This document shows, piece by piece, positions 8,273 through 18,150 of a stretch of DNA of 64,000 nt. Origin of the DNA: Nitrospira sp. UBA2082 (GTDB taxonomy: Bacteria; Nitrospirota; Nitrospiria; Nitrospirales; Nitrospiraceae); the NCBI GenBank assembly GCA_002331335.1, contig DCZO01000014.1, forward strand, positions 361,556 to 425,555, in the 5' to 3' direction. The notes beneath the pieces are model-generated. The model saw only the letters and a program-made list of their open reading frames with translations. It was not told the DNA's origin and did no database searches. A program made the position numbers and the translations under genes. Each line of letters starts with the position of its first letter. The first letter of the stretch is position 1.

Positions 8273-9946
8273 ATGCCGAAGGAACTGAAGCTGACGAGTC
8301 ATGATCTGCTGATCGGGCCATCACGGGCGCCGGCTCGAGCCATGCTGAAGGCCGTGGGGTTTACCGACGACGATCTCTCGAAACCGATCATCGGGGTGGC
8401 GAACACCTGGATCGAAGTCATGCCGTGCAACTACCACCTGCGCCGGCTGTCGGAACGGGTGAAGGCCGGCATTCGCGCGGCCGGCGGAACCCCCATCGAG
8501 TACAACACGATCGCCGTCTCTGACGGCATCTCAATGGGCACCGAGGGCATGAAAGCCTCGCTTATCAGCCGTGAAGTGATTGCCGACTCGATCGAACTCG
8601 TCGCCCGCGGGCACCTCTTCGACGGAGTGGTGGCCTTGTCCGGATGTGACAAGACGATTCCCGGAACTGTGATGGCGTTAGCGCGTCTCAACCGGCCCTC
8701 GCTCATGCTGTACGGAGGGTCGATCATGCCTGGAACGTTTCAGGGGCATGACGTCACGATTCAAGACGTGTTTGAAGCGGTCGGCAAACATGGATCCGGC
8801 AAGATGACCGACGCCGAGTTGAAAGACCTTGAAGATCACGCTTGTCCCGGTCCCGGAGCCTGCGGCGGCCAGTTCACCGCCAACACGATGGCGATTGCGT
8901 TCGAATTTCTCGGCATCTCCCCGATGGGACGCAATGGCGTGCCCGCCATGGATCAGCACAAAGATGACGTCGCCTTCGAATGCGGCAAGATGGTCATGGA
9001 CTTGATCCGGAACGATCTCCGGCCCAAACAGATCATTACCCGCAAGTCCTTGGAGAACGCCATCGCTGCCGTTGCGACCACCGGAGGCTCAACGAACGCC
9101 GTGCTCCATTTGCTCGCCATCGCTCGGGAATCCGGCATCAAACTGGTCATCGACGATTTTGACAAGATCAACCGAAAGGTCCCGCTGCTTGCTGACCTGA
9201 AGCCGGGCGGCAGGTTTACCGCCGCGGATCTCTATGCCGCCGGTGGCACCACCTTAGTCGCCAAACGCCTCCTGGAAGCCGGTCTTCTCCACGGCAATCA
9301 ACCCACCGTCACCGGAAAGACGATCGGTGACGAAGCCACGCGGGCCACGGAAACAGCGGGGCAACAAGTCTTACGGCCGCTCGCCAACCCCATCAAGCCG
9401 ACCGGGGGACTTGTCATCCTCAAGGGCAATCTTGCGCCGGAAGGCTGTGTCGTCAAAGTGGCCGGCCACAACATCCTGAAGTTTCAAGGACCGGCAAAAG
9501 TCTATGACCAGGAAGAAGACGCCTTTGTTGCCGTCAAAGCAGGGTACATCAAGGCGGGTGATGTCGTCGTCATCCGCTATGAAGGTCCGTCCGGAGGCCC
9601 GGGTATGCGTGAAATGCTCGGCGTCACAGCCGCCATTGTCGGGGCCGGACTCGGCGATTCAATTGCACTGCTGACCGATGGACGATTCTCAGGCGCCACC
9701 CATGGCCTCATGGCCGGCCATGTGGCCCCTGAAGCCGTCAAAGGCGGGCCGATCGCCGCCGTCAAGAACGGCGACCTCATCACATTTGACATCGCCAAAC
9801 GCCGGTTGGATGTGAAGCTCACGCAGAAAGAAATCGCGGCTCGTCTCAAGAAAGTCAAACAGCCGACTCCCCGTTACACCTCCGGAGTCATGGGGAAATA
9901 CGCGCGGCACGTGTCATCGGCGTCGGAAGGCGCCGTGACGAGCTGA
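8273..9946 (+). CDS. ilvD: Dihydroxy-acid dehydratase (branched-chain amino acids)
   Basis: IlvD dehydrates 2,3-dihydroxy-isovalerate and -methylvalerate to the 2-keto acids, the third common step of Val/Ile/Leu synthesis. It is 557 residues, normal for the family. The three cluster cysteines are visible: C52 (VMPCN), C125 (SGCDK, with the carbamylated Lys candidate K127) and C197 (PGACGG). The C-terminal signature [19 protein letters not shown] loop is intact. The chosen ATG has a GGAGG site 4-8 bases upstream; an in-frame ATG at 8240 would add 11 unlikely residues. Convergent with the polysaccharide cluster, with only 6 bases between stops. Confidence 0.93.
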   Translation: MPKELKLTSHDLLIGPSRAPARAMLKAVGFTDDDLSKPIIGVANTWIEVMPCNYHLRRLSERVKAGIRAAGGTPIEYNTIAVSDGISMGTEGMKASLISREVIADSIELVARGHLFDGVVALSGCDKTIPGTVMALARLNRPSLMLYGGSIMPGTFQGHDVTIQDVFEAVGKHGSGKMTDAELKDLEDHACPGPGACGGQFTANTMAIAFEFLGISPMGRNGVPAMDQHKDDVAFECGKMVMDLIRNDLRPKQIITRKSLENAIAAVATTGGSTNAVLHLLAIARESGIKLVIDDFDKINRKVPLLADLKPGGRFTAADLYAAGGTTLVAKRLLEAGLLHGNQPTVTGKTIGDEATRATETAGQQVLRPLANPIKPTGGLVILKGNLAPEGCVVKVAGHNILKFQGPAKVYDQEEDAFVAVKAGYIKAGDVVVIRYEGPSGGPGMREMLGVTAAIVGAGLGDSIALLTDGRFSGATHGLMAGHVAPEAVKGGPIAAVKNGDLITFDIAKRRLDVKLTQKEIAARLKKVKQPTPRYTSGVMGKYARHVSSASEGAVTS

Positions 9947-9952
9947 GTCCAT

Positions 9953-11212
9953 TCACCGTGCCCTTAACACCCCCATCGTGAGAAGAGCATCCTGACCGGC
10001 ATAGGCGATTTGCCGGTAGCCTTCGGCAACTGGATGTCCGTCTGAATCCGCTTTGTACAGGATCGCTCCATTTCGAGCAGCCGCGACGAGCCGATCAGCC
10101 GCGTCGATACAGACCATGGTCAGCCGTTTGCACCACTCCTGTAACTCTTCCTTGATCTCTGCTTCATGCCTGACCAATTCAACGAACTCTTTCGACGCGT
10201 GCGGGAGCAACGCCTCGTCCGCTGCAGCATAGATCGATTCTTTTGTCGGAATGAGCACCACACCCACTCGTACACGAGCGGATTCTCCCAGCTTCCGCAG
10301 TGAGGCCAGCACTGCTCTCGTAATCCGTATCCCTTCCTGGATACAGAGATTCTCTCGATCAAGAGCGACTCCTCGATAGCCATAGGTCATGACCGTCGAG
10401 ACCTTTCCATTTGCGTAGGCAGCGGCGGCATTGGGGTGTTCCAACGCCCAGGCCTTATCTCCCGCTTCATAGAGTTCGTCCACCGACGGGATCCCCGGCA
10501 ACCAGCCTCTGACCATAAGAATCTGCAAGATCAAAGATCGCCCTGCCACACGCTGCCACAATTTGGCCACAGTGCCCATGCGCTCGACCTGCTCACGCAC
10601 GACCGTGCCCCGCCCTTGATCATCAGCCGAGGCGAGGCGAGACTGAAGCTCCATCAGCGCGGGAGACAGATCACGATCGCGCCGTCGATATTTGTGAGGA
10701 CCCTTTGCGCTGTAAATGGCACTACAACTGTCGAAAATATCGTTTCCAAAGTAGAGCCCGACAAGAATCGCTTTCGGGCCTAATCCCGTGGCATCGTGTG
10801 CCAGCTCCTCATACTGTGGAGGGCCCCACCCTCCAAGCGCCATGGAATACACGTTCAGGTAGCTGATCTTTGCAAGCACGGCCGGCCAAGACTCTTCGCG
10901 GCGGACATTGACCCCCCACGTCTGGGAGTCGCCAATGGCTACCACATCCGTGATCTCTACGCTCGCCTCATTTCTAAATCCACGCGCATCGTGGCCGGGA
11001 GCATCCGGTTCAAGACGGTGACCCAGCCGAGGATCAGAAACGAGTTTTGCGAGCGATGCGTGCGCCTCGTTTCGCTCTTTGCTGTAGAGAGCGTACCCCT
11101 GGGGCGAGTCTAGTGCGAGCCTTGCTGCGCCTTCCGCGACGACGAAGCCACATACGACCCCGAACAACACGAGAAGCGTGGATGCGCCCCAACGCTGAGC
11201 CGTTACGGCCAT
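9953..11212 (-). CDS. Membrane-anchored SGNH/GDSL hydrolase-like protein, polysaccharide cluster
   Basis: 419 residues from the ATG at 11212, which overlaps the end of the upstream methyltransferase by 10 bases; the frame extends further but the overlap favours this start. An N-terminal membrane anchor (about residues 10-30) is followed by an SGNH fold: block I is GDSQTWG at 94-100 (Gln replaces the usual Leu after the Ser), and a C-terminal DGHPVAEGY supplies the Asp-x-His pair. Such proteins remove or transfer acetyl groups on exported polysaccharides (AlgX/PatB-like). It is the last gene of the 35 kb leftward cluster. A polysaccharide O-acetyl esterase or transferase role is inferred. Confidence 0.6.
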   Translation of the reverse strand: MAVTAQRWGASTLLVLFGVVCGFVVAEGAARLALDSPQGYALYSKERNEAHASLAKLVSDPRLGHRLEPDAPGHDARGFRNEASVEITDVVAIGDSQTWGVNVRREESWPAVLAKISYLNVYSMALGGWGPPQYEELAHDATGLGPKAILVGLYFGNDIFDSCSAIYSAKGPHKYRRRDRDLSPALMELQSRLASADDQGRGTVVREQVERMGTVAKLWQRVAGRSLILQILMVRGWLPGIPSVDELYEAGDKAWALEHPNAAAAYANGKVSTVMTYGYRGVALDRENLCIQEGIRITRAVLASLRKLGESARVRVGVVLIPTKESIYAAADEALLPHASKEFVELVRHEAEIKEELQEWCKRLTMVCIDAADRLVAAARNGAILYKADSDGHPVAEGYRQIAYAGQDALLTMGVLRAR

Positions 11213-12018
11213 TGCTGTACTACCCCTGCCGCCGAGGTATGCGGCTTGTCGCAACACACGGTCAGCAATGACGTCACGGCATCCTCTTGGCAATACTTGT
11301 GCAAATACCTCAACGAAGGGAGGAGTCGGACCGTCTCCTCAGAGACCGCCGTTTCTTTCTCCCGAATGAAGAATCCTTCACGGCCCAAGAGGTCCAACCA
11401 TTCAGACTGTCGGAGACGATTGACGTATGAACTGCGATTCCATCGCATGAGGTTCCACAGCCATTCCGGATATCTCAAGCAATCAAACACTTTGTCAGGC
11501 CGGGGCGGCACGGTCCCATACCACGCATGATCCCCTAAATCGATCAATGCAATCAGCGAACCTCCTGGTCGCAGTACACGGAAGCATTCCTTCACGGTCT
11601 GACCGGGAAAGCGAAGATGTTCGAACGCGGTATGGGACCAAATCAAGTCGCAGGACGCCGATGCGAGCGGTATCGTCCTGCCATCGTAACGCATGAACTT
11701 GACGCCTTCACATCCTGCTTGATCCGACGACCGATAATCCACAATGTCGATCGCCGTGCAGCTGATGGCTCCATCTACCTTGGCTTGCGCGAGGACTTCC
11801 AGCGTGTGTCCGGGACCGATCTCAAGGATGTCCTTCCCGCTCACCGGGGAGAAACGCCCATACCGCTCGAACACTTCACGGACCTTGATAGGATCGGCAT
11901 TCACTCCAGTAGAGTGACGGCGGCGGGCCAGCGTGGCGATAGGCTCAAACCCCATGAGAAGATTTTGAGCGATTTCAAGCGGGATCCACATGGCGTCGGG
12001 GCTCGTTGATCGTGGCAT
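11203..12018 (-). CDS. Class I SAM-dependent methyltransferase
   Basis: 271 residues from the ATG at 12018, 17 bases after the preceding glycosyltransferase stop; a longer in-frame start would run into that gene. It has SAM motif I ILEIGPGHT, a D/W segment CDLIWSHTAFEHL, and the post-motif FRVLRPGG, all typical of the Methyltransf_11 class. The C-terminal part has a GFFIREKE helix-strand but no recognised acceptor domain. From position it probably methylates a sugar or a lipid-linked intermediate of this cluster; the target is unknown. It overlaps the following SGNH gene. Confidence 0.7.
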   Translation of the reverse strand: MPRSTSPDAMWIPLEIAQNLLMGFEPIATLARRRHSTGVNADPIKVREVFERYGRFSPVSGKDILEIGPGHTLEVLAQAKVDGAISCTAIDIVDYRSSDQAGCEGVKFMRYDGRTIPLASASCDLIWSHTAFEHLRFPGQTVKECFRVLRPGGSLIALIDLGDHAWYGTVPPRPDKVFDCLRYPEWLWNLMRWNRSSYVNRLRQSEWLDLLGREGFFIREKETAVSEETVRLLPSLRYLHKYCQEDAVTSLLTVCCDKPHTSAAGVVQQWP

Positions 12019-12034
12019 TGCCGGAGGCCATCTT

Positions 12035-13213
12035 CTAGAGAACGGTTTGGGCGACAACTCCGGTCCGATGTTCAGTGAGCAGCCGCTCATAGATCTGTTC
12101 GTATTGCCGAACGGTTTCATCGATGTAAAATTCCTGCGGCAGTCGACTGGATTTCGCCAGGCACACATCCGATGATTCCGTCTCCCGCGACAGCCTGCGG
12201 ATGACCGCGTCCGCTAAGCCCTGAATGTCTCCGGCCTGGCAGAGCTCTCCCACCGCCTGATCGACTATGACTTCGTCAGCTCCTCCCACGTTCGTCGCGA
12301 CGACGGGCACCCCGACGGCCCGCGCTTCAAGTAACACCCGCGGCAAGCCCTCCCAGTGTGATGTCAGGAGAAACGTATCGAGCACGTGCATGATCGCCGG
12401 GACATCGCGCCGCCAGCCGGCCAAATGCACACGATCCTGGATCCCATAACGAGCGATGAGCGCTTCCACTCTTGGTCGCAACTCGCCGTCTCCGACGAGC
12501 ACGAATCGGACATCGGGACGCGCCGTCATGACCCGGTGCGCCACCGCGATGAAATCCTCCGGAGCCTTTTGAGGTTTGAAACAGGCCACACTTCCCACCA
12601 ATTGTGTCGTAGCCTGTGCGCCGAACTCTCTTCTGATTCGCTCCCGCTCGCCCCTGTCGACGGCTCGTTGAAACGGTTGCGGGTCAATCCCCGGCCTCAC
12701 CAACACCACATTGTCGTGAAACAAGCCCCACGATCGCCCTTTGCGGATGTCGGCCTGCGACACGGCTATCCAATGTGTGGTGATCCAGCCGGTGAACCGT
12801 TCGATCATGACGAGAAGGCGTTGGAGCCACCGGGGCTGTGCGGGGGTGATGCCATAGCCATGAATCGTGTGCACGATGACTGGAACTCCGGCCATCCAGG
12901 CAGCCCACCGCCCGAGAATTCCCGCCTTGGAACTGTGTGTATGAACAACGGTGGGACGAAGACGCCGCAGAAGTGTGGTCAACTTTACCAGTGCCGCGAG
13001 ATCCCCCACGAGGCGGATCGACCGCCCCAGCTCAGGCAGAATGCGCACATCCACATGAGAGAGCCGTCGGGCATCATCCGTCAACAATCCGCCCGGCCCG
13101 GCAATCAACACCGGACGATATTTTGAACGGTCCAGGTGTGACACCGCATAGAGGGCGACCTCCTGGGCACCCCCCAATTCCAGCTTGGTGATGATATGGC
13201 AAACGACATCCAC
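12035..13213 (-). CDS. Glycosyltransferase, GT4 family
   Basis: 392 residues with the GT-B fold of GT4. The N-terminal acceptor domain starts HIITKLELGGAQE, a typical GT4 opening. The donor domain has LVGSVACFKPQKAPEDFI and the signature HWEGLPRVLLEARAVGVPVVA with its conserved EALA-type Glu pair. These are retaining, metal-independent nucleotide-sugar transferases on the cytoplasmic membrane face. Donor and acceptor cannot be read from sequence. It lies between the flavoprotein (10 bases upstream) and the methyltransferase (17 bases downstream). Confidence 0.8.
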   Translation of the reverse strand: MDVVCHIITKLELGGAQEVALYAVSHLDRSKYRPVLIAGPGGLLTDDARRLSHVDVRILPELGRSIRLVGDLAALVKLTTLLRRLRPTVVHTHSSKAGILGRWAAWMAGVPVIVHTIHGYGITPAQPRWLQRLLVMIERFTGWITTHWIAVSQADIRKGRSWGLFHDNVVLVRPGIDPQPFQRAVDRGERERIRREFGAQATTQLVGSVACFKPQKAPEDFIAVAHRVMTARPDVRFVLVGDGELRPRVEALIARYGIQDRVHLAGWRRDVPAIMHVLDTFLLTSHWEGLPRVLLEARAVGVPVVATNVGGADEVIVDQAVGELCQAGDIQGLADAVIRRLSRETESSDVCLAKSSRLPQEFYIDETVRQYEQIYERLLTEHRTGVVAQTVL

Positions 13214-13222
13214 GGATGGACT

Positions 13223-14551
13223 CTATGCAGGAACGGCCTGTGCGCCCCACGTACGAAGCTGTTCCGCCAGCCGCTTCCCCTGCCCGATGGCATCTTCCAT
13301 CGACGTGTGCTCCCAACGCCCATACCGCCCGATGGAGTAGATACCTCGGCGCTCTAATTCAGCCACAATCGCAGGGACCGCGCGGGCTCGATGCTGATCG
13401 AAATACACGTATGCGTAATGCAGATTCTTGACATCGGCGACCACCAGTTCATCGTCCGGTTTCAGGATCCCCGCCTGCTCCAACCCCTGCCTCGAGCGTG
13501 TGATCAATTCTTCATCCGATAGCTGCTCAGTGGGCCGATGAGAGAGTTCCACATACATGGAGCTACAACCCGACCGTCCCAAAGCCGGGGAAAAGTTCAT
13601 GGGGAAGCCCACCCGGTAGAACGGATAGGCGGGTTCAGGAAAGTAGAGCCAGTGTTTATCAGACACCTGTTCGCGCGCCACCGCCAAATTGACGTTGGAC
13701 ACGGACACCCAGCGCAACGCCTCCGCCGCGTCCTTCAACTGCTGCGGGAAGTCCGGGCATCGTTTGAGGAGTTCGGGAATCGGAATGGTAGACACCAACG
13801 ACTCATACGCTTCTTCCCGGACGCGTCCATCGGCGCGCTGGCGAAAGACAGCCCGCTTGCGCTTCGTATTGACCTCCATCAGCTCCATGCCATTTCTCAC
13901 ACCACGGATGCCCGGCAGAAAGGATTCCGGCAACACCTTGATGCCGTTGGAAGCCGGATATAAGAACGACGGATTGTATCCGAAGGCCTTATCTTTAATG
14001 CCTAACGCCCCATTGACCACATCTTTGAGTTCCGGCTTTGGCACCAGCCACGACACCCAATCGGATGTCAGTTCATCGAGGGACACCTTCCACAGTTTTT
14101 CGTTGAATGGCACCATGAAATGCTTGGCCATTCCTTCTCCAAGATTGTCCAATATCCAGTCTTTGAACGAACGCTGCATGGGACCACTAGAGGTGACCGG
14201 TTTGGTCAACGTTTCGATAAACCCCAGCAAACATTCCCGAACGACCTCCGGGGGCAGACCGAATGTATTCACTTGAAAGGGGTATTCTGTGTAGGTCTGA
14301 TGGGAGTAGATGAATGACTTTCGGGCATGCCTCTGGAGTTGTCCGGCGAGGAGATGTTCGACCAATGCCTTAATCTCCGGTTGCCGGAAGTGCAGCAAAT
14401 GTCCGGTGTAATCGAAAGTAAAACCGTCTTTCTGATACGAGCGACAGAGTCCGCCAACCTCCTGCTCGCGCTCATAGAGCCGATAGGGGACCCCGGAGAG
14501 ATGATACGCGGTGCTGAGTCCGGCCAAGCCGGCGCCAACGATGATGATCAT
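13223..14551 (-). CDS. FAD-dependent oxidoreductase, UDP-galactopyranose-mutase-like
   Basis: 442 residues from the ATG at 14551; its first four bases (ATGA) overlap the stop of the wecA-like gene. The dinucleotide-binding motif VGAGLAGL starts at residue 5 and is followed by the YEREQEVGGLC ribose-binding segment. The sequence around YTGHLLHF and the NEKLWKVSLDELTSDW segment look like the UGM/protoporphyrinogen-oxidase-like flavoproteins seen in polysaccharide clusters. UDP-galactopyranose mutase makes the furanose donor UDP-Galf, but it is shorter (about 370-390 residues). This could instead be a related sugar isomerase or desaturase, so ring contraction remains a hypothesis. Confidence 0.6.
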   Translation of the reverse strand: MIIIVGAGLAGLSTAYHLSGVPYRLYEREQEVGGLCRSYQKDGFTFDYTGHLLHFRQPEIKALVEHLLAGQLQRHARKSFIYSHQTYTEYPFQVNTFGLPPEVVRECLLGFIETLTKPVTSSGPMQRSFKDWILDNLGEGMAKHFMVPFNEKLWKVSLDELTSDWVSWLVPKPELKDVVNGALGIKDKAFGYNPSFLYPASNGIKVLPESFLPGIRGVRNGMELMEVNTKRKRAVFRQRADGRVREEAYESLVSTIPIPELLKRCPDFPQQLKDAAEALRWVSVSNVNLAVAREQVSDKHWLYFPEPAYPFYRVGFPMNFSPALGRSGCSSMYVELSHRPTEQLSDEELITRSRQGLEQAGILKPDDELVVADVKNLHYAYVYFDQHRARAVPAIVAELERRGIYSIGRYGRWEHTSMEDAIGQGKRLAEQLRTWGAQAVPA

Positions 14552-15594
14552 GCTGCCTTGTGATGTTCTATGGACTCGCGTTGAGAGCCTGTCCTGCCCG
14601 TCCGGGACACATCGATCTTTCCCAAGAACACCGTTGCTGCCAGCAAACTTCCGATGGTTCCCAGACACAGGGCCCACGCGCCGTGTTCACCAACCGCCAT
14701 CAGGAGCAATCCGATCCCGGCGACCACCGCGGTCGAGACGTAGCTCACAATCACGATCTGCGGGACCGACATTCCCCAGTGCCGCAATCGAATGGCGATG
14801 TGATCCGGACTGCCCCAGAAAATGGGCAAGCCGCGCCGATAGCGGATGTACATGACGAAGAGCGTGTCGAAGATCGGAACACCCAAAATGAGCACTGGAG
14901 TCAACAGCGACAATGGATGGGCACTAGGATACTGGCCGATCATGGCCATCGCGCCGAGCAGCAGGCCGATAAACATGGCTCCGGTGTCGCCCATATAGAT
15001 CTTGGCCGGCTGCCAGTTGTATTTCATAAATCCCAGCAGGCTTCCGATCAAGGCGGCCAGCATGAAGGCGATGGTCTGGTCGCCTTGAAGCAAGGCGGCG
15101 ACCAGCAATCCCGTCGCGCTGATCGCTCCGACACCGGCAGACAGTCCGTCCATGATATCCAGCAAATTGAACGCATTGATGAGCCCGACCATCCAAAAGA
15201 CGGTCAACAAGATATCGAGCCATTCCGGCAACGCCGCGATCTGAATCTGAATTCCGCTCTTTATCAACACAAACACTGCGAGCAACTGCCCTAATAGTTT
15301 GGTCGACGGGGTCAAGACGCCGAAATCATCGATGAGTCCCAGCATCACGACAATGGTCCCGCCCAAGATGATGCCTAAGACATCCTGTCGAAACTCAAAG
15401 GTGAACGCGAGACTCATCAAGAAGGCGAGGTAAATTGCCAGCCCGCCGAAGTAGGGGACCGGCTCCCGCTGATGCTTGAGCTTGCCGTCCGGCGCATCGA
15501 CAATGCCGTACTTGAGCGCCGCCTGTCTGGCGATCGGTACGCCATAGATAGCGAGCAGCAGCGACAGGATAAATGTGAGTCCCAATAGATACAT
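14548..15594 (-). CDS. WecA/MraY-family undecaprenyl-phosphate sugar-1-phosphate transferase
   Basis: A 348-residue multipass membrane enzyme that joins a HexNAc-1-phosphate to undecaprenyl phosphate, the first committed step of O-antigen-type synthesis. Family signatures: VDAPDGKLKHQ with the following PYFGG (residues 32-51), the Asp pair in GLIDDFG (D89/D90), NAFNLLDIMDGL (substrate/Mg region), and GDTGAMFIG. About ten membrane segments are evident. It lacks the MraY-specific C-terminal HHH-type motif I would expect for the peptidoglycan enzyme, so WecA-like is preferred. It is the only initiating transferase seen in the cluster. Confidence 0.85.
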   Translation of the reverse strand: MYLLGLTFILSLLLAIYGVPIARQAALKYGIVDAPDGKLKHQREPVPYFGGLAIYLAFLMSLAFTFEFRQDVLGIILGGTIVVMLGLIDDFGVLTPSTKLLGQLLAVFVLIKSGIQIQIAALPEWLDILLTVFWMVGLINAFNLLDIMDGLSAGVGAISATGLLVAALLQGDQTIAFMLAALIGSLLGFMKYNWQPAKIYMGDTGAMFIGLLLGAMAMIGQYPSAHPLSLLTPVLILGVPIFDTLFVMYIRYRRGLPIFWGSPDHIAIRLRHWGMSVPQIVIVSYVSTAVVAGIGLLLMAVGEHGAWALCLGTIGSLLAATVFLGKIDVSRTGRTGSQRESIEHHKAA

Positions 15595-15646
15595 GCACGG
15601 CTCTTACTGATACAGGTACAGACGGCCTCGACCTGAAGCGGCTGAA

Positions 15647-16762
15647 CTACGCATGGGCCAAGCACGCTTCATAGACTTGCTCATGCCGACGTACGATGTC
15701 CGAAATGTCATAGCTCTCTTGGGCTCGCACACGGCCCTTGGCCCCCATGCTCATCGCCAGATTGGAATCATGCAAAAGCCTCTCCATCGCATCAGCCAGC
15801 GCGTGCGCGTTTCCAGGCTCAATCAACAGTCCTGTTTCTCCAGGAATCACGAACTCGGGAATTCCACCCACATAGGTGGCAATAACCGGCTTTCCCACGG
15901 CCATCGCTTCGAGAATCGCGATTCCAAACCCTTCATAGAGAGACGGAAGCACAAAGATATCCAGGGATCGCAACACTTGCGGAATGTCCCGCCTTGTTCC
16001 GACAAAGACGATCCAGGACGCCAGCCCGAGCCGATCACGCAAAGATTCCAACTCACCGCGCGCCGGCCCATCTCCGACAATGACCAGTCGGCATGGAGGC
16101 ATACCATGTCGCTGTTTCAGTTCTTCCATGGCCTTGAGCAAGACGCTCAGGCCTTTCTTCGGCTCAACTAATCGACAGACTGTCCCGATACTCCGCTGCC
16201 CTTCTCCTAGGCCCAACTCATGTTTCGATGCCGCTGACGCACTTTGGAACCGCGCAAGGTCAACGCCGAATGGAATGATCGTGCAGCGGTTGCCTGTCTC
16301 GCCAATCCTCGACTCCACCGAACGACGAACGGCCTCGGAGCAACACACGACCGCCTGCGTCCAGGCAAGGGTCAACCGATCCACAAGTCGAACGAGCCAC
16401 CCCTCACTCACCACCTCATCATGATAGGACGAAATGACCGGAAACGCCCGCAAAATGCGTCCGCAAACACGAGCCGACATGTTGGCCCAGAAGAGAAACG
16501 CCTGGATGACATCGGGCCGCTCCGCCCGCAGTAGCTTGTAAAGACGAACCACGACCCGCAGGTCCCATTTCCCGCTGCCGTCCAACGAGATAACCCTGAC
16601 CCCGCGAGCCTTGAGCTCATCGGCCACTGCTCCGCCTGGCTTCAGTGTGCAGACCGTCACCTCAAACCGTGACCGATCCATCCTGGATGCTAATTCAAGG
16701 ATATGGGTCTCTGTTCCCCCAACGCCAAGACCGACGGCAAGCAGCATCACCTTAGCAGGCAT
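15647..16762 (-). CDS. Glycosyltransferase, GT4 family
   Basis: 371 residues from ATG 16762; an in-frame GTG at 16774 is an alternative start. The N-terminal domain opens with VGLGVGGTETHILELAS, the classic GT4 motif. The donor domain carries GTVCRLVEPKKGLSVLL and PSLYEGFGIAILEAMAVGKPVIA, with the ExxxxxxxE pair that binds the nucleotide sugar. It overlaps the end of the preceding GT4 gene by 11 bases. Donor and linkage are unknown. The 52-base gap to the wecA-like gene holds no obvious signal. Confidence 0.82.
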   Translation of the reverse strand: MPAKVMLLAVGLGVGGTETHILELASRMDRSRFEVTVCTLKPGGAVADELKARGVRVISLDGSGKWDLRVVVRLYKLLRAERPDVIQAFLFWANMSARVCGRILRAFPVISSYHDEVVSEGWLVRLVDRLTLAWTQAVVCCSEAVRRSVESRIGETGNRCTIIPFGVDLARFQSASAASKHELGLGEGQRSIGTVCRLVEPKKGLSVLLKAMEELKQRHGMPPCRLVIVGDGPARGELESLRDRLGLASWIVFVGTRRDIPQVLRSLDIFVLPSLYEGFGIAILEAMAVGKPVIATYVGGIPEFVIPGETGLLIEPGNAHALADAMERLLHDSNLAMSMGAKGRVRAQESYDISDIVRRHEQVYEACLAHA

Positions 16763-18134
16763 GCGCGATCTCACTCTTCCCTTTAGCTGACATCGTGAGA
16801 TGTTCGTACCACGTCAAGTACGCCTGCACTTGTCGACTCAGATCAAAGCGTGCCTTCGCAATCCGGACGGCTTGCGCCGATATCACCCGGCGCCGCTCGT
16901 CGCCCTCCAGCAGCCATTGCGCCTGCCGCGCCATCGCCTCGGCATCTCCCGCGGGAACAAGAAACCCCGATTGCCCATCCAGGACCTGTTCGGGAATCCC
17001 GCCAACGGCGGTCGCCACGACTGGTGTCCCGCACGCGGTAGCTTCCATGACGGTATTGGGAAAGGTATCGACGCGGGCTGCGTGGACATACACGTCAGCT
17101 GCCTGGTAGTACCGTGCCATCGAGAGAGGGTTCCGCTCGAACGGAACAAATTGAACATCGGCCAGGCCGGCCTTATCAGATGCGCCACCCTCCCCCACTG
17201 CCACAAACCGCACCGGTTTGCGCTTCGCCTGTGCCGCAATGTGCCGCACCGCTGTACGCAGCGTCTCAAAATCCTTCCACCGATTCTCCCTGATGCTGTT
17301 GGCCGCGAACAGGACAATCCAGGCCTCCTGGGGCAATGCCAAGCGGTCCCTGGCTTCCCGCCGGTCGCCAGGCTTAAACGTCGTGAGATCCACCCCGTTG
17401 GGAATAACCCGGCATTCTTCGATCCCCGGCATAAGGATCGATTCCTTCACCTTATCCATCAGCCATTGCGACGGCGTCGCGACAAACAGGCGACTCCGCG
17501 AATAGATCTCCTGCTTTCTCAGCCAATTGCAGGCCGTCGCGTCCCGCCTCACCGCTGGATAGATCGTGAGGTCGGGACAGTTGCCGCACCCTGTCTTCCA
17601 GCGATCGCATTCGAAGGAATGGGCACAATGACCGCTGAGCAGCCATGCATCATGCAGGGTCAACACCAAGGGGAAGCGGTGACTGAGACCTGGCAGGGCT
17701 CTCAGATCAAAATAGCCGCCGTCCGGCAACCATGAGCCGTGAAGATTGTGGCAATGAACGATATCAGGGAGCTCAGAAGGAATGCCCTCAAGGCCGGCTG
17801 TGCCCGGGAACTCAAAATCTTCCTTCCCTTGCCAACGCTGGAATGCCCGTGAGGGCTGCCCCAATCCTAGAGCGAGAAGCTGATGGAGACGTCTGTTGTG
17901 TTCCCCACTGGGTTCAAGCTGAATGAGTCGATCGGCCAACGCGCCGCACCACCGACTCCATGCGGTCCGGTATGGATCGTGTTGAATGAGATACGTATCG
18001 GAGCTCTCGGTGTTTTTCTTGCCTACGGCCATCCAGGACTGGTGCCCGGCACGGCGATAGCCCTGCATGAGCTGCCAGGCAACTGTTTCGGCTCCTCCCC
18101 CGGTATCCGCCGTATTGACTTGCAGAATACGCAT
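16752..18134 (-). CDS. Glycosyltransferase, GT4 family, WcaC-like with Cys motif
   Basis: 460 residues, longer than neighbouring GT4 enzymes because of an insert around residues 165-195 with a distinctive Cys/His pattern (GHCAHSFECDRWKTGCGNCP). That pattern occurs in a WcaC-like subset of GT4 enzymes and may bind a metal or stabilise the acceptor domain. The start VNTADTGGGAETVA and the donor-site segment DTFPNTVMEATACGTPVVA are standard GT4. It sits 16 bases after the preceding GT2 gene and overlaps the next gene. Substrate not predictable. Confidence 0.8.
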   Translation of the reverse strand: MRILQVNTADTGGGAETVAWQLMQGYRRAGHQSWMAVGKKNTESSDTYLIQHDPYRTAWSRWCGALADRLIQLEPSGEHNRRLHQLLALGLGQPSRAFQRWQGKEDFEFPGTAGLEGIPSELPDIVHCHNLHGSWLPDGGYFDLRALPGLSHRFPLVLTLHDAWLLSGHCAHSFECDRWKTGCGNCPDLTIYPAVRRDATACNWLRKQEIYSRSRLFVATPSQWLMDKVKESILMPGIEECRVIPNGVDLTTFKPGDRREARDRLALPQEAWIVLFAANSIRENRWKDFETLRTAVRHIAAQAKRKPVRFVAVGEGGASDKAGLADVQFVPFERNPLSMARYYQAADVYVHAARVDTFPNTVMEATACGTPVVATAVGGIPEQVLDGQSGFLVPAGDAEAMARQAQWLLEGDERRRVISAQAVRIAKARFDLSRQVQAYLTWYEHLTMSAKGKSEIAHAC

Positions 18135-18150
18135 GCCGGTAGCATAACGC

